A DNA stretch of 64,000 nucleotides from Sphingomicrobium flavum (GTDB lineage: Bacteria > Pseudomonadota > Alphaproteobacteria > Sphingomonadales > Sphingomonadaceae). The stretch lies in contig NZ_CP102630.1 of assembly GCF_024721605.1 (NCBI RefSeq), positions 434,001-498,000 of the forward strand, in the 5' to 3' direction. A program made the position numbers and the translations under genes. Below are positions 54,023 through 63,233 of this stretch, one piece after another. How positions within the stretch are numbered: the first letter of the stretch is position 1; each line of letters starts with the position of its first letter. The notes under the pieces are model-generated. The model ran no database searches, had not been told where the DNA came from, and saw only the letters and a program-made list of their open reading frames with translations.

Positions 54023-54949
54023 CTAGCGCTTGATGAAGCCTTCCAGTTGATCGCCCAGTTCATCGAGGCTGGCATGCGTCCAATGGTCGGCCCATGGCGA
54101 GCCTGGATGCGGGGTCTTCCTCAGATAATCAGGGGCGGTCCAGCTTGGACCGGTGACCTGCGGCCGCGCTTCGGCCAAGCGCGAAATGTCATAGGGCTGT
54201 TCGAAGATCAGTCCCGCCTGGCCGCCGCGCGACCAGGAGACGAAGCTGAAAACCTGCCCCGCCGGACCGAGATCAAGCAGCAAGCCTGCATCGACCGGCA
54301 GCGAAACCTGCGCTTCAATGAGCGCGCCGCTTTCGCTGACGTTGCGCAGGCGAACCTTGTGGGTGTCATGCTCGTAATGGATTTCGCCAGACCAGATCAG
54401 CGGATGGCGTTTGGCGATGCGGGTCTCGCTGTTGGAGCGTGTCTTGCGATCGGCCTTTTCATCGGTCTGCCCCATGTCGATCACGCGTGCGGCGTGCTGG
54501 GGAAAGCTTTTGCGAATGGCCGACAGGAGGATGCGGTCGCGCAGCGCAGGATCGCAGCCAAACTGGGTCTCATGCGCGAATTCCAGCCCCACGCGGTCAT
54601 CGCGTACCCAGCGCACGGCGCATTCGAGCATGCCGCCATCGCCAAAATCGAGCGTCACCGGTTCCCACAGGTCGAGTGCCAGGCCGCTGCGGATCATCGC
54701 GCCGCCCTGGCTCAGATTGATGAGTTCGGCTTTGTGCTTCTTGTCTTTGCGGCAGACGATACGGATTTCGTGCGCCATCAGGCGATGGCGATCGCCGCCG
54801 CGCGTATTGCCGCCGCGATAAGCCTTGCGCTTGATCGATACCGACGTGAGATCATCGAACCGCGAGACTTTTTCGCTCTTTCCGGGCAAAAGTTCGACCT
54901 CCTCGCGCGGGGGAGGTGGCTTTCCGATCCTGTCTCGAAAACTGTTCAT
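54023..54949 (-). CDS. Two-domain PilZ protein
   Basis: The 308-residue protein has two PilZ-like domains. The first is at about 55–140 ('NLSQGGAMIR', matching NxSxxG) and the second at about 180–265 ('NVSESGALIE'). They are connected by a charged linker. Both keep the second motif; the Arg motif is only partly kept. It is a candidate c-di-GMP receptor. It lies downstream of the glnA terminator. Confidence 0.85.
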   Translation of the reverse strand: MNSFRDRIGKPPPPREEVELLPGKSEKVSRFDDLTSVSIKRKAYRGGNTRGGDRHRLMAHEIRIVCRKDKKHKAELINLSQGGAMIRSGLALDLWEPVTLDFGDGGMLECAVRWVRDDRVGLEFAHETQFGCDPALRDRILLSAIRKSFPQHAARVIDMGQTDEKADRKTRSNSETRIAKRHPLIWSGEIHYEHDTHKVRLRNVSESGALIEAQVSLPVDAGLLLDLGPAGQVFSFVSWSRGGQAGLIFEQPYDISRLAEARPQVTGPSWTAPDYLRKTPHPGSPWADHWTHASLDELGDQLEGFIKR

Positions 54950-54956
54950 GACGTGC

Positions 54957-55006
54957 AAAAAACCCTCACAGCGATCCGGTGACGGGCACCATAGGCTGTG
55001 AGGGTT
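54957..55006 (-). terminator. Rho-independent terminator of glnA
   Basis: The arms 54961–54972 (AACCCTCACAGC) and 54995–55006 (GCTGTGAGGGTT) are a perfect 12-bp inverted repeat. On the minus strand it is followed by six T's (54957–54962). It lies 40 bases after the glnA stop. Confidence 0.88.
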
Positions 55007-55045
55007 AATTTTTGGTCGAGATCGCTGTGATCCCGTCAGCGCGGA

Positions 55046-56458
55046 TCAGGCGCTGTAATACATGTCGAATTCAGCGGCGGTGGGGGTGGTTTCCCAGCGC
55101 ATCACTTCTTCCCACTTCAGTTCCATGTAGGCATCGATCTGGTCGTCGGTGAACACATCGCCGCGGGTCAGGAATTCACGGTCCTGATCGAGCGCGACGA
55201 GTGCTTCGCGCAGCGAACCGCAGACGGTCGGCACGTTGACCAGTTCGGCCGGCGGCAGGTCGTAGAGATTCTTGTCCATCGCATCGCCCGGATGGATGCG
55301 GTTCTGGATGCCGTCGATCCCGGCCATCAGCAGCGCCGAATAAGCAAGGTACGGATTGGCCATTGCATCGGGGAAGCGGAATTCCACGCGCTTGGCCTTT
55401 TCGCCCGCACCGTAGGGGATGCGGCAGGAGGCCGAACGATTGCGGCTGGAATAAGCCAGCAGCACCGGCGCTTCGAAGCCCGGGACCAGGCGCTTATAGC
55501 TGTTGGTCGTCGGGTTGGTGAAGGCATTGAGGGCGCGCGCATGCTTGACCACGCCGCCGATGAAATAGAGCGCCATTTCCGACAGGCCGGCATAGCCGTC
55601 ACCCGCGAAGAGCGGCTTGCCGTCCTTCCAGATCGACATGTGGGTGTGCATGCCGCTGCCATTGTCCGATGCAATCGGCTTGGGCATGAAGGTCGCGGTC
55701 TTGCCATAGGCATGGGCGACCATGTGGACGACATATTTGTAGACCTGCATGCGATCGGCGGTTTCGGTCAGTTCGCCGAAGGTCAGGCCAAGCTCATGCT
55801 GGGCGGCGGCGACTTCATGGTGATGCTTGTCGCAGGGCAGGCCCATTTCCAGCATGGTTGAAACCATTTCGCCGCGAATGTCGCTTGCGCTGTCAACCGG
55901 CGCGACCGGGAAATAGCCGCCCTTTTCGCGCGGGCGGTGGGCCATGTTGCCGCCATCATATTGCGTGTTCGAATTGGTCGGCAGTTCGACATCGTCAATG
56001 GTGAAGCCATTGCCATTATAGCCCGAATAGAAACGTACATCGTCGAACATGAAGAATTCGGCTTCGGGGCCGACATAGATGGTGTCGCCGATCCCGGTAT
56101 TTTTCAGATAAGCTTCGGCGCGGGTGGCGGTGGAACGCGGGTCGCGCTCGTAAAGTTCGCCGCTGCCGGGCTCGACGATGTTGCAGACGATCACCAGCGT
56201 CGGCGTGGCCATGAAGGGATCGGCATAGACGGCGTCAAGGTCGGGCTTCAGGATCATGTCGCTTTCATTGATCGCTTTCCAGCCGGCGATCGAGCTGCCG
56301 TCGAACATGAAGCCATCACTGAGCTGATCTTCATCGAGCGCCGAGGCGACCATGGACAGGTGCTGCCACTTGCCCTTGGGGTCGGTAAATCGAAGATCGA
56401 CATATTCGATGTCTTCATCGTCGATCCGCTTCAAGATATCCTTCGCCTTGGTCGCCAT
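55046..56458 (-). CDS. glnA: Glutamine synthetase type I
   Basis: The 470-residue enzyme makes glutamine from glutamate, ammonia and ATP. It has the conserved '[19 protein letters not shown]', '[17 protein letters not shown]', the glutamate-flap region and the adenylylation Tyr in 'NLYDLPP'. The ATG giving MATKAKDIL follows AAGGAG at 12 bases. Its own terminator follows. The PII gene is 1.7 kb upstream on the same strand. Regulation by PII and adenylyltransferase is expected. Confidence 0.96.
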   Translation of the reverse strand: MATKAKDILKRIDDEDIEYVDLRFTDPKGKWQHLSMVASALDEDQLSDGFMFDGSSIAGWKAINESDMILKPDLDAVYADPFMATPTLVIVCNIVEPGSGELYERDPRSTATRAEAYLKNTGIGDTIYVGPEAEFFMFDDVRFYSGYNGNGFTIDDVELPTNSNTQYDGGNMAHRPREKGGYFPVAPVDSASDIRGEMVSTMLEMGLPCDKHHHEVAAAQHELGLTFGELTETADRMQVYKYVVHMVAHAYGKTATFMPKPIASDNGSGMHTHMSIWKDGKPLFAGDGYAGLSEMALYFIGGVVKHARALNAFTNPTTNSYKRLVPGFEAPVLLAYSSRNRSASCRIPYGAGEKAKRVEFRFPDAMANPYLAYSALLMAGIDGIQNRIHPGDAMDKNLYDLPPAELVNVPTVCGSLREALVALDQDREFLTRGDVFTDDQIDAYMELKWEEVMRWETTPTAAEFDMYYSA

Positions 56459-56596
56459 GGCCTGCTGCTCCTTGTGCATGAATTTCGTCACCAGCCCTTG
56501 ATGGACGGGCGGATGCTGGGCTGATTCCATGGGGGCGGCGAGGCTGCAAGGACGACTCGCCGCAAGGTCAATAATTCACGTGGAGCCGTTAAATCG

Positions 56597-57964
56597 ATGT
56601 GTTTGCGGAACGTGCGGCGAGCACACTCGTTCGCAAGTGGAATGCCGAGGGAGGTTTCATCAAAGGTCGGTTGGCGACACTGGCTGGGCCTTGGCCCTCG
56701 GGTGCCGAGCGTCATCCTCCTCATTCTGGTCGCCGCCGCCATCGCGGGGCTGGCACTGACCCTCCTGTCCACCTTCAAGGCCGAGCGCCAGTTGCGCGAC
56801 CAGGTTGCGTTGACCAGCGACGTGCTGACCGATTTGCGGCTGGTGCAGCGCGGCGCGACCGACGCCGAAACGGGCCAGCGCGGCTATGTGCTGACCGGCG
56901 ATGACCGCTATCTGCGCCCCTATCTGACCGGTTCGCGCGATGCTTTGCCCGCATTGGACCGGGTGGAGGAGCGGCTCGATCTGGTGGCGACCGACGAACA
57001 GCGCGCGGATCTCGACCAATTGCGCCGCGCGCTCACTTCCAAGCTGCGCGAACTGGAAATTGCGGTCGAGCTGGTGCGCGCCGGCCAGCGCGAGGATGCG
57101 CTGCGTTGGGTCGATACCAATACCGGTTATGAACTGATGGGCGAAATCCGCCGCGTTGTCGCCAAGCTGGAAGCGACCGAACAGGAAATCCTCAATGACA
57201 ATCTGATCGCGGTGGAGCGGCAGGAAGCGCGCACCGGCCCCATCATCGTTATCCTGTCGATCCTCACGCTGGCCTTTCTGCTGATCGGCCTGTGGGGCGG
57301 GATGCGCACGCTGCAGGCCGAACGCTCGGCCCGCCGCGCCGAACAGGACCGTGCCGCGCGCGCACAGTCCGATCTTCTGGCGCGCGAACTCAACCACCGC
57401 GTCAAGAACCTGCTGGCGGTGGTGCAGGCGGTGGTGAGCTCCACGCTACGCGGCGAAAAGGATATGGACGTCGCCAGCGTCAAGGTCAGCGAGCGTATCG
57501 CTGCGCTGGCGACCGCCCATGCCGTCAGTCAGGGAGCGCTCGACCAGCCGATCGTCGGACTGCGCTCGCTTCTGGAAACCACGCTGTCGCCCTACGACAT
57601 GCCCGGGCGCGGGCTGGAGCTGGTGGGCGATCCCATCAACATTCCCACCGATGCCGTCACCCCGATCGGGCTGATCGTCCATGAACTGGCCACCAATGCG
57701 ATGAAATATGGCGCCTGGAAGGAAGAGGCCGGGGGCAATGTGCGCGTTTCCTGGCAGTCGCTCGAGGGCGAGGATGGCCTGCCCATGCTTGAATGGGTGT
57801 GGACCGAAACCGGCGGTCCCGCCGTGGCCGCACCCAGCGAAAATGGCTTCGGGTCGCGCATGATCGACATGTCGGTGCGCCAGCTGCGCGGCGATATCGA
57901 GCGCGATTGGCAGCGCGATGGTATGCAGCTGACGGTGCGCTTCGCGCTCCCCGCTGCATCCTAA
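56597..57964 (+). CDS. HWE/HisKA_2-type histidine kinase with CHASE3-like sensor
   Basis: The 455-residue protein has a membrane helix (about 37–58), a periplasmic CHASE3-like helical sensor ('VQRGATDAETGQRGYVLTGD'), a second membrane helix (about 211–231) and a kinase core. The core has His in 'ARELNHRVKNLLAVVQAVVS' (HWE/HisKA_2 pattern), 'VHELATNAMKYGAW' and 'GFGSRMID'. It is divergent from glnA, with 138 bases between. No response regulator is nearby. A start at 56642 is possible. Confidence 0.85.
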   Translation: MCLRNVRRAHSFASGMPREVSSKVGWRHWLGLGPRVPSVILLILVAAAIAGLALTLLSTFKAERQLRDQVALTSDVLTDLRLVQRGATDAETGQRGYVLTGDDRYLRPYLTGSRDALPALDRVEERLDLVATDEQRADLDQLRRALTSKLRELEIAVELVRAGQREDALRWVDTNTGYELMGEIRRVVAKLEATEQEILNDNLIAVERQEARTGPIIVILSILTLAFLLIGLWGGMRTLQAERSARRAEQDRAARAQSDLLARELNHRVKNLLAVVQAVVSSTLRGEKDMDVASVKVSERIAALATAHAVSQGALDQPIVGLRSLLETTLSPYDMPGRGLELVGDPINIPTDAVTPIGLIVHELATNAMKYGAWKEEAGGNVRVSWQSLEGEDGLPMLEWVWTETGGPAVAAPSENGFGSRMIDMSVRQLRGDIERDWQRDGMQLTVRFALPAAS

Positions 57965-58176
57965 TAAGCGCGCCGCTGCGCCGCGAGGAGCATCCGCAGG
58001 AGCATGGCGATGGGGCGCGGCACGCCCACCTTTCCTTCCAGCCACAGGCTGACCGCGCTGCGGGACACGCCGATGGCGCTGGCGAGGTCCGACTGGGTGC
58101 GATAGCCCAGCGCCCGCATGATGCGCCGCAATTCTTCCGGGCTCATCGACTGGAGGCGGGGATCGCGCTGGGTCAT
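57961..58176 (-). CDS. Small HTH (XRE-like) protein (71 aa)
   Basis: The protein starts MTQRDPRLQSMSPEELRRIM and has an HTH 'RTQSDLASAIGVSRSAVSLW' near residues 26–45, ending with a basic tail. It begins eight bases after the glnB stop, in the same direction, so it is co-transcribed with the PII gene. It overlaps the stop of the kinase gene. It may control nitrogen-related genes. Confidence 0.8.
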   Translation of the reverse strand: MTQRDPRLQSMSPEELRRIMRALGYRTQSDLASAIGVSRSAVSLWLEGKVGVPRPIAMLLRMLLAAQRRAY

Positions 58177-58184
58177 GGCCCGCC

Positions 58185-58586
<402 letters not shown>

Positions 58587-58662
58587 TTAGGGCGGTATTT
58601 CACCGCTTCATTGTAATCTTTTTGCCCAAACCCTGCCGCATTTGCGGGGCAATGGCGAAATC

Positions 58663-59418
58663 ATGAAAGCGATTATTCTCTCCGCTGGCCAGGGATCACG
58701 GCTGGGCGCGCTCACCAATGACCGCCCCAAATGCCTGATCGACTTTAATGGCCGCACGCTTCTCGACCGTCAGCTCGATACGCTGGCGGCCAATGGTGTT
58801 GACGATGTGACGGTGGTCACCGGTTTTCGCGACGATGCCATCGAGGAAGCGATTGCCAAGCGCACCGGCGGGCCCAAGGTCACGACCATCTATAATCCTT
58901 TCTACAAGGTTGCCGATAATCTGGGCAGCCTGTTCGTCGCGCGCGAAGCCATCAAGGATGATGTGCTGGTGTGGAATGGCGATACGCTGGTTTCCGATGC
59001 GCTGATGGCCGAGGTTGTCGCCAACGCCCAGCAGGGTATCTGCGTCACCATCGACCGCAAGGGCGACTATGACGATGACGATATGAAGGTCGTCACCGGC
59101 CATGACGGGCTGCTGCACGCCATCGGCAAGCGGCTGCCCATGCGCAACGTGAATGCAGAATCGATCGGCCTTCTGGCCTTTCGCGGCGACGGCGCGGCGC
59201 GTTTCCGCACCGCCATCGAAGAGGCCATCCGCACCACCGAAGGCACCACCATCTGGTATCTGCGTGTGATCCACCAGATCGCGCAGACGCAGGACGTCCA
59301 TGTGCTCGATATTCAGGGCCATGAATGGGGCGAGGTCGACTTCCCCGAAGATGTGGATGCCGCCCGCGAACTCACCGCGCGCTGGGATGCCCAGCAGGAA
59401 GACGTGGTTGCGGCTTAA
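58663..59418 (+). CDS. Nucleotidyltransferase (NTP-transferase, phosphocholine/sugar type)
   Basis: The 251-residue protein starts 'MKAIILSAGQGSRLGALTND' followed by 'RPKCLIDFNGRTLLDRQLD', a nucleotidyltransferase signature (binding of NTP and Mg). The 'NPFYKVADNLGSLFVAREAI' segment and 'VWNGDTLVSDAL' indicate a phosphocholine cytidylyltransferase-type member. It probably makes an activated head group or sugar for surface molecules. The start is placed at the ATG before the glycine loop. Confidence 0.85.
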   Translation: MKAIILSAGQGSRLGALTNDRPKCLIDFNGRTLLDRQLDTLAANGVDDVTVVTGFRDDAIEEAIAKRTGGPKVTTIYNPFYKVADNLGSLFVAREAIKDDVLVWNGDTLVSDALMAEVVANAQQGICVTIDRKGDYDDDDMKVVTGHDGLLHAIGKRLPMRNVNAESIGLLAFRGDGAARFRTAIEEAIRTTEGTTIWYLRVIHQIAQTQDVHVLDIQGHEWGEVDFPEDVDAARELTARWDAQQEDVVAA

Positions 59419-60089
59419 CGCTTCCAGGGCGGCGTTGCGGCCGATGGCTGCCAACAGGCCTCAAGCACGTCCATAAGATCTTCCAGTTTGCCAGCTGGCC
59501 CATCCGCATATTTCGGGCCGCGATAACTTACCGAGCTGTAGCTTCCGAGCATTTCGACATCATACAGCGATGGGTGGAGAAAAATGTCTCCGCCTTCATC
59601 GACCAGGCGAAAATGCGGAGCGGGACGGTGATAGGAATTCCGGACAGCTTCTAGTGCCTCGAAGCTGCCGGTGCATTGCAGCGTGTCGGTTTCCATCCAG
59701 CGGACTGACTTGCTGCGTGCGGCAACTCTTTGCGCTTGCCGGTCCTTGGTCGCTTCTTGTGCCAGAAGTTCATTGATCAGGCCGCCGCTGAACCCATTAT
59801 CGACATTCCTCGCGCCGAAGTCGGCCATCCGAAAGCTGATGCGGTGTTTGCAGGTGCCGTCTTCTTGGTCCTGGCACTCTTCGTAACGGGCAGAGATGGC
59901 GTACTGGAAATAATAGCCGTCTCGACCAAGGTTGGTCGCTTGCAAAACGACATCCGACCTATTTGATCTGTAGAATTCAGCAGGGTCGAGGATTGCGATT
60001 CTTGCGAGTGCATGCGCGTCCATCACTTCGCGAGCTGTCCATTTCGGCTCTTCGGGATTGGCCAGAAGCAGAGCAGCCAGCAGCAGCAT
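59415..60089 (-). CDS. Secreted hypothetical protein
   Basis: The 224-residue protein has a short signal peptide ('MLLLAALLLANPEEP'). Cysteines in 'YEECQDQEDGTCKHR' and near the end could form disulfides. No family is recognised. It overlaps the map stop (TGATG), so it is coupled to map. It is also convergent with the nucleotidyltransferase. Confidence 0.72.
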   Translation of the reverse strand: MLLLAALLLANPEEPKWTAREVMDAHALARIAILDPAEFYRSNRSDVVLQATNLGRDGYYFQYAISARYEECQDQEDGTCKHRISFRMADFGARNVDNGFSGGLINELLAQEATKDRQAQRVAARSKSVRWMETDTLQCTGSFEALEAVRNSYHRPAPHFRLVDEGGDIFLHPSLYDVEMLGSYSSVSYRGPKYADGPAGKLEDLMDVLEACWQPSAATPPWKR

Positions 60090-60916
60090 CAATACGGCGG
60101 CCGGTCCAAGCCCTTGGGGCTCTTGGTAAAGATCTCGTGCCCCTCTTCGGTGATGCCGATCGAATGTTCGAACTGCGCGCTAAGCGAGCGGTCGCGGGTC
60201 ACCGCTGTCCAGCCATCGTCGAGCAGCTTCACATCGGCGCGGCCGATATTGATCATCGGTTCGACGGTGAAGAACATGCCGGGCTTGAGTTCCGGGCCGG
60301 TGCCCGCGCGGCCGGCATGGACGACTTCGGGGCTGTCATGGAAGAGGCGACCCAGGCCATGGCCGCAAAAATCGCGCACCACGCCATAGCGATGCTTTTC
60401 GGCATGGGTCTGGATGGCGTTGGAGATATCACCCAGACGATTGCCGGGCTTGGCCTGTGCAAGGCCCAGCATCAGGCATTCATAGGTGACATCGACGAGG
60501 CGCCTGGCCTTCACATTGGGCTGCCCGACGAAGAACATGCGGCTGGTATCGCCATGCCAGCCATCGAGGATGGGGGTCACGTCGATATTGACAATGTCGC
60601 CATCCTTGAGCGCCTTGTCGCCTGGAATGCCGTGGCAGACGACATGGTTGATCGAGGTGCAGCAGCTTTTGGTATAGCCGCGATAGCCGAGCGTGGCGGG
60701 CACGCCGCCGCCATCCAGCGTCATGGAATAGACGATGCGGTCGATTTCCTCGGTGGTGACGCCAGGCTTCACATGGGCGGTCAGCGCATCGAGGATTTCG
60801 GCGGCAAGGCGGCCGGCCTTGCGCATGCCTTCGAAGCCAGCCTCGCCGTGCAGCTTGATCACGCCATTTTTGGGTTCGACCCGATCTTCCGGGCCGACAT
60901 GGATATATTCGGTCAT
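60089..60916 (-). CDS. map: Methionine aminopeptidase type I
   Basis: The 275-residue enzyme removes the initiator methionine. Metal ligands are in 'NIDVTPILDGWHGDTS' (Asp), 'FCGHGLG' (His), 'TVEPM' (Glu) and 'QFEHSIGIT' (Glu). The ATG giving MTEYIHVGP is chosen; a longer frame would extend into a neighbouring gene. It overlaps the next gene by one base. Confidence 0.94.
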   Translation of the reverse strand: MTEYIHVGPEDRVEPKNGVIKLHGEAGFEGMRKAGRLAAEILDALTAHVKPGVTTEEIDRIVYSMTLDGGGVPATLGYRGYTKSCCTSINHVVCHGIPGDKALKDGDIVNIDVTPILDGWHGDTSRMFFVGQPNVKARRLVDVTYECLMLGLAQAKPGNRLGDISNAIQTHAEKHRYGVVRDFCGHGLGRLFHDSPEVVHAGRAGTGPELKPGMFFTVEPMINIGRADVKLLDDGWTAVTRDRSLSAQFEHSIGITEEGHEIFTKSPKGLDRPPY

Positions 60917-60956
60917 GGCCGCGATATAGCGAGGCCTTGCGACAATTGCGAGGCAG

Positions 60957-61898
60957 CTAGTCGGTAAGGCAGTGGCGATCGCCGCGGCGCGCCACGTTGA
61001 AGCCCGCATCCACCACCATCTTGCTTTCCGGCGAGTCCGCAAAGCGGATGGGGTTGGAGTGGTTGTAATGGATGAAATGCACCTTGGCGCGCTGATCGGC
61101 GGGCAGGTGGGCGAGCCGCTCCATCGTCGCCTTGGTGCGCGGGTGGGGGATGGCGCTCATGTCGCGGTCGAGTTCATTGTCATCGAAGAAGGTGCTGTCG
61201 AGAAATGCATAATCGACCAGACCGATCAGGCCTGCCAGGTCGCCCAACGGCTTCCAGCCTTCAAAGCTGTCGATATCCGGCACGAATAGAACCTGCTTTC
61301 CTGCAGCGATAATCAAGTAGGCCACGGTCTCGGAATATTCGTCCCGGTGGGGCACAGCAAATGGAATGACGATGAAGTCGTGCGGTGGACCGCCATAGCC
61401 GTAAGCATTGATGTTTCCGTCCGGCCTCAATTCTATCGGAGAAAAACCAATATTATTCTTAGTGACCAGCTGACTCCAGGGACCGTTGTTGGTCAGATAT
61501 TCTTTCAGCCGCGGCATCACAGCGACGTCCACCGAGCGCGTATTGGCAGCCTCGACCCCCAAATGCATCAGGCCTGCATAATGGCCCATATGGGCATGGG
61601 TGAGGAAGATGACTTCGAGACCCAATGTGTCGTCGGCAGGAACCGGCGCAATCTCATCGAGCATGCGTAGCTGCTCGACAATGTCCGGCGTCGCCTCGAA
61701 CAGGTATCGATCGCCGCTCTCTCGGTTCACGAAGGCAATCGAGGTGGCCAGCAGCCGCTTTTCCGGATCGTCCCACGCCGGATCCTCATTATTGCCGATC
61801 TGCGGCGCACCGGCATCCTGGCCTGCGCCCAGCACGATGAGTTCTACCGGGCAATTCTGGGGAGTGGCGGCGGCGAGGGCGAGGGCGGTGAGCAGCAT
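60957..61898 (-). CDS. PqqB-like metallo-beta-lactamase-fold hydrolase
   Basis: The 313-residue protein has a short N-terminal hydrophobic stretch, then an MBL fold with 'LTHAHMGHYAGLMHLG' (metal motif HxHxGH), 'VLGAGQDAGAPQI' and a late 'DYAFLDSTFFDD'. It resembles PqqB-like proteins; no other pqq genes are nearby, so a PQQ role is not supported. It may be a secreted hydrolase. Confidence 0.82.
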   Translation of the reverse strand: MLLTALALAAATPQNCPVELIVLGAGQDAGAPQIGNNEDPAWDDPEKRLLATSIAFVNRESGDRYLFEATPDIVEQLRMLDEIAPVPADDTLGLEVIFLTHAHMGHYAGLMHLGVEAANTRSVDVAVMPRLKEYLTNNGPWSQLVTKNNIGFSPIELRPDGNINAYGYGGPPHDFIVIPFAVPHRDEYSETVAYLIIAAGKQVLFVPDIDSFEGWKPLGDLAGLIGLVDYAFLDSTFFDDNELDRDMSAIPHPRTKATMERLAHLPADQRAKVHFIHYNHSNPIRFADSPESKMVVDAGFNVARRGDRHCLTD

Positions 61899-61971
61899 GG
61901 CGCAAGGCTAGGCCCGACACCGACCATTTGCCAGCCTTTCCGCGCCCCGCGCTTTCGGGCAAGGAGGGCGG

Positions 61972-62727
61972 ATGGGACGAATCTATACCGCAGCCTTGTG
62001 CATCATCGGCGATGAAATCCTGTCAGGCCGGACGCAGGACAAGAATGTCGCGCAAATCGCGCTGTGGCTGAATGTGCAGGGCATCCGCCTGATGGAAGTC
62101 AGGGTGGTGCCGGACATACAGGACAAGATCGTCAAGGCGGTGAACGAATTGCGCGCCGCGTATGATTATCTCTTCACCACTGGCGGGATCGGCCCGACCC
62201 ATGACGACATCACGGTCGATGCCATCGCCGCCGCGCTCGACGTGCCGGTGGTCGAGCATCCCGAGGCACGGGCCATGCTGGAGCGCTATTATGCCAAGAT
62301 TGGCGGCGAGCTGACCCAAGCGCGGCTGCGTATGGCGCGGGTGCCGCAAGGCGCGGACCTGATCCGGAACCCGGTATCGGGGGCGCCCGGCATCCATGTC
62401 GAGAATATCTACATTATGGCGGGCATTCCGCACATCACTGCGGGCATGATGGAAGGGCTGACCGGTACGCTGGAGGGCGGCAATCCGGTCATTTCGAAGA
62501 CCGTGGGTGCCTACGCGCCCGAAAGCGAGATCAGCGAACTCCTCAAGGACCTCATCAAGCGCTTCGACGGCATTGCGGTCGGCAGTTATCCCTTCTTCAA
62601 GGAAGGCAAGGTCGGGTCCAATTTCGTCGTGCGCGCGGAAGATGAGGTTTTGGCCAACGCAGCCATCGAAGCATTGGGCGCGGCGCTGGACGAGGCCGGT
62701 TTTCCCAGCGTCCCCGGGGGCATCTGA
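61972..62727 (+). CDS. Molybdopterin-binding (CinA/MoCF) domain protein
   Basis: The 251-residue protein starts 'MGRIYTAALCIIGDEILSGR' and has 'YLFTTGGIGPTHDDITVDAI', typical of the MoCF_BD domain of CinA and related proteins. It lacks the second (CinA C-terminal) domain. AAGGAGG precedes the ATG. Its function is not clear. Confidence 0.88.
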   Translation: MGRIYTAALCIIGDEILSGRTQDKNVAQIALWLNVQGIRLMEVRVVPDIQDKIVKAVNELRAAYDYLFTTGGIGPTHDDITVDAIAAALDVPVVEHPEARAMLERYYAKIGGELTQARLRMARVPQGADLIRNPVSGAPGIHVENIYIMAGIPHITAGMMEGLTGTLEGGNPVISKTVGAYAPESEISELLKDLIKRFDGIAVGSYPFFKEGKVGSNFVVRAEDEVLANAAIEALGAALDEAGFPSVPGGI

Positions 62728-62853
62728 CCCGCGTGTGAGCGGGGGAGAGAGGGTCAGGCGCGCCCCGGGGACGGGGTGTGTGGCGGTGATGGGGGAAGGC
62801 ACCGTCATGATGCTATTCGATGCCAAGGCGTCGCAGGTTACAGCACGGTCGTA

Positions 62854-63171
62854 TCAGGCTCCCAGCGCCGCAAACCAATCCGCATAAGGCGTATTTTTGG
62901 CCATGCGCCGGTTATAGTCGGGCGCCCCGTCGTTCCACCACGGATCGCCCCGCTCCCCGAGCGCGAGCTTGGCCTTGTGGACCGCGGCCTTCGCGGCTTG
63001 TTTCGCTTCTTCGTCACCGCGCTCGAGCGCGTCTCGCTTGGCGCGCCGCGCCGACATCAGTTCGCGCACCAGCGTGTGGCGCAGCTCTTCGGCCAGCGCC
63101 GGATCACTCATCCGCCACAAGCGGCCGCGCACGACGAAATAGCGGCCATCGGGGGTTACGGGATGCTGCAC
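62854..63171 (-). CDS. Conserved hypothetical protein (105 aa), GTG start
   Basis: The protein starts at GTG with AGGAGG at the right distance. The N-terminus 'QHPVTPDGRYFVVRGRLWRM' and the helical 'LVRELMSARRAKRDALERGD' part are familiar from many proteobacteria. The ending 'DPWWNDGAPDYNRRMAKNTP' is conserved. Function is unknown. It is divergent from the fifth TIR gene. Confidence 0.8.
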   Translation of the reverse strand: MQHPVTPDGRYFVVRGRLWRMSDPALAEELRHTLVRELMSARRAKRDALERGDEEAKQAAKAAVHKAKLALGERGDPWWNDGAPDYNRRMAKNTPYADWFAALGA

Positions 63172-63233
63172 TCTTCCTCCTAGGCTAAACCATGTTATGA
63201 AGGGGCGATAAGTTCCGTGGGGGAAGCGCACAG

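Noticed and set aside
60957-61898. PQQ synthesis role from the PqqB-like hydrolase
   Set aside because: No pqqA, pqqC, pqqD or pqqE gene is present around it, and the family is broad.
62789-62887. Possible 32-residue peptide MGEGTVMMLF...
   Set aside because: It overlaps the 3' end of the well-supported gene at 62854–63171 and has no clear ribosome site beyond GGGGGAA inside its own start region.
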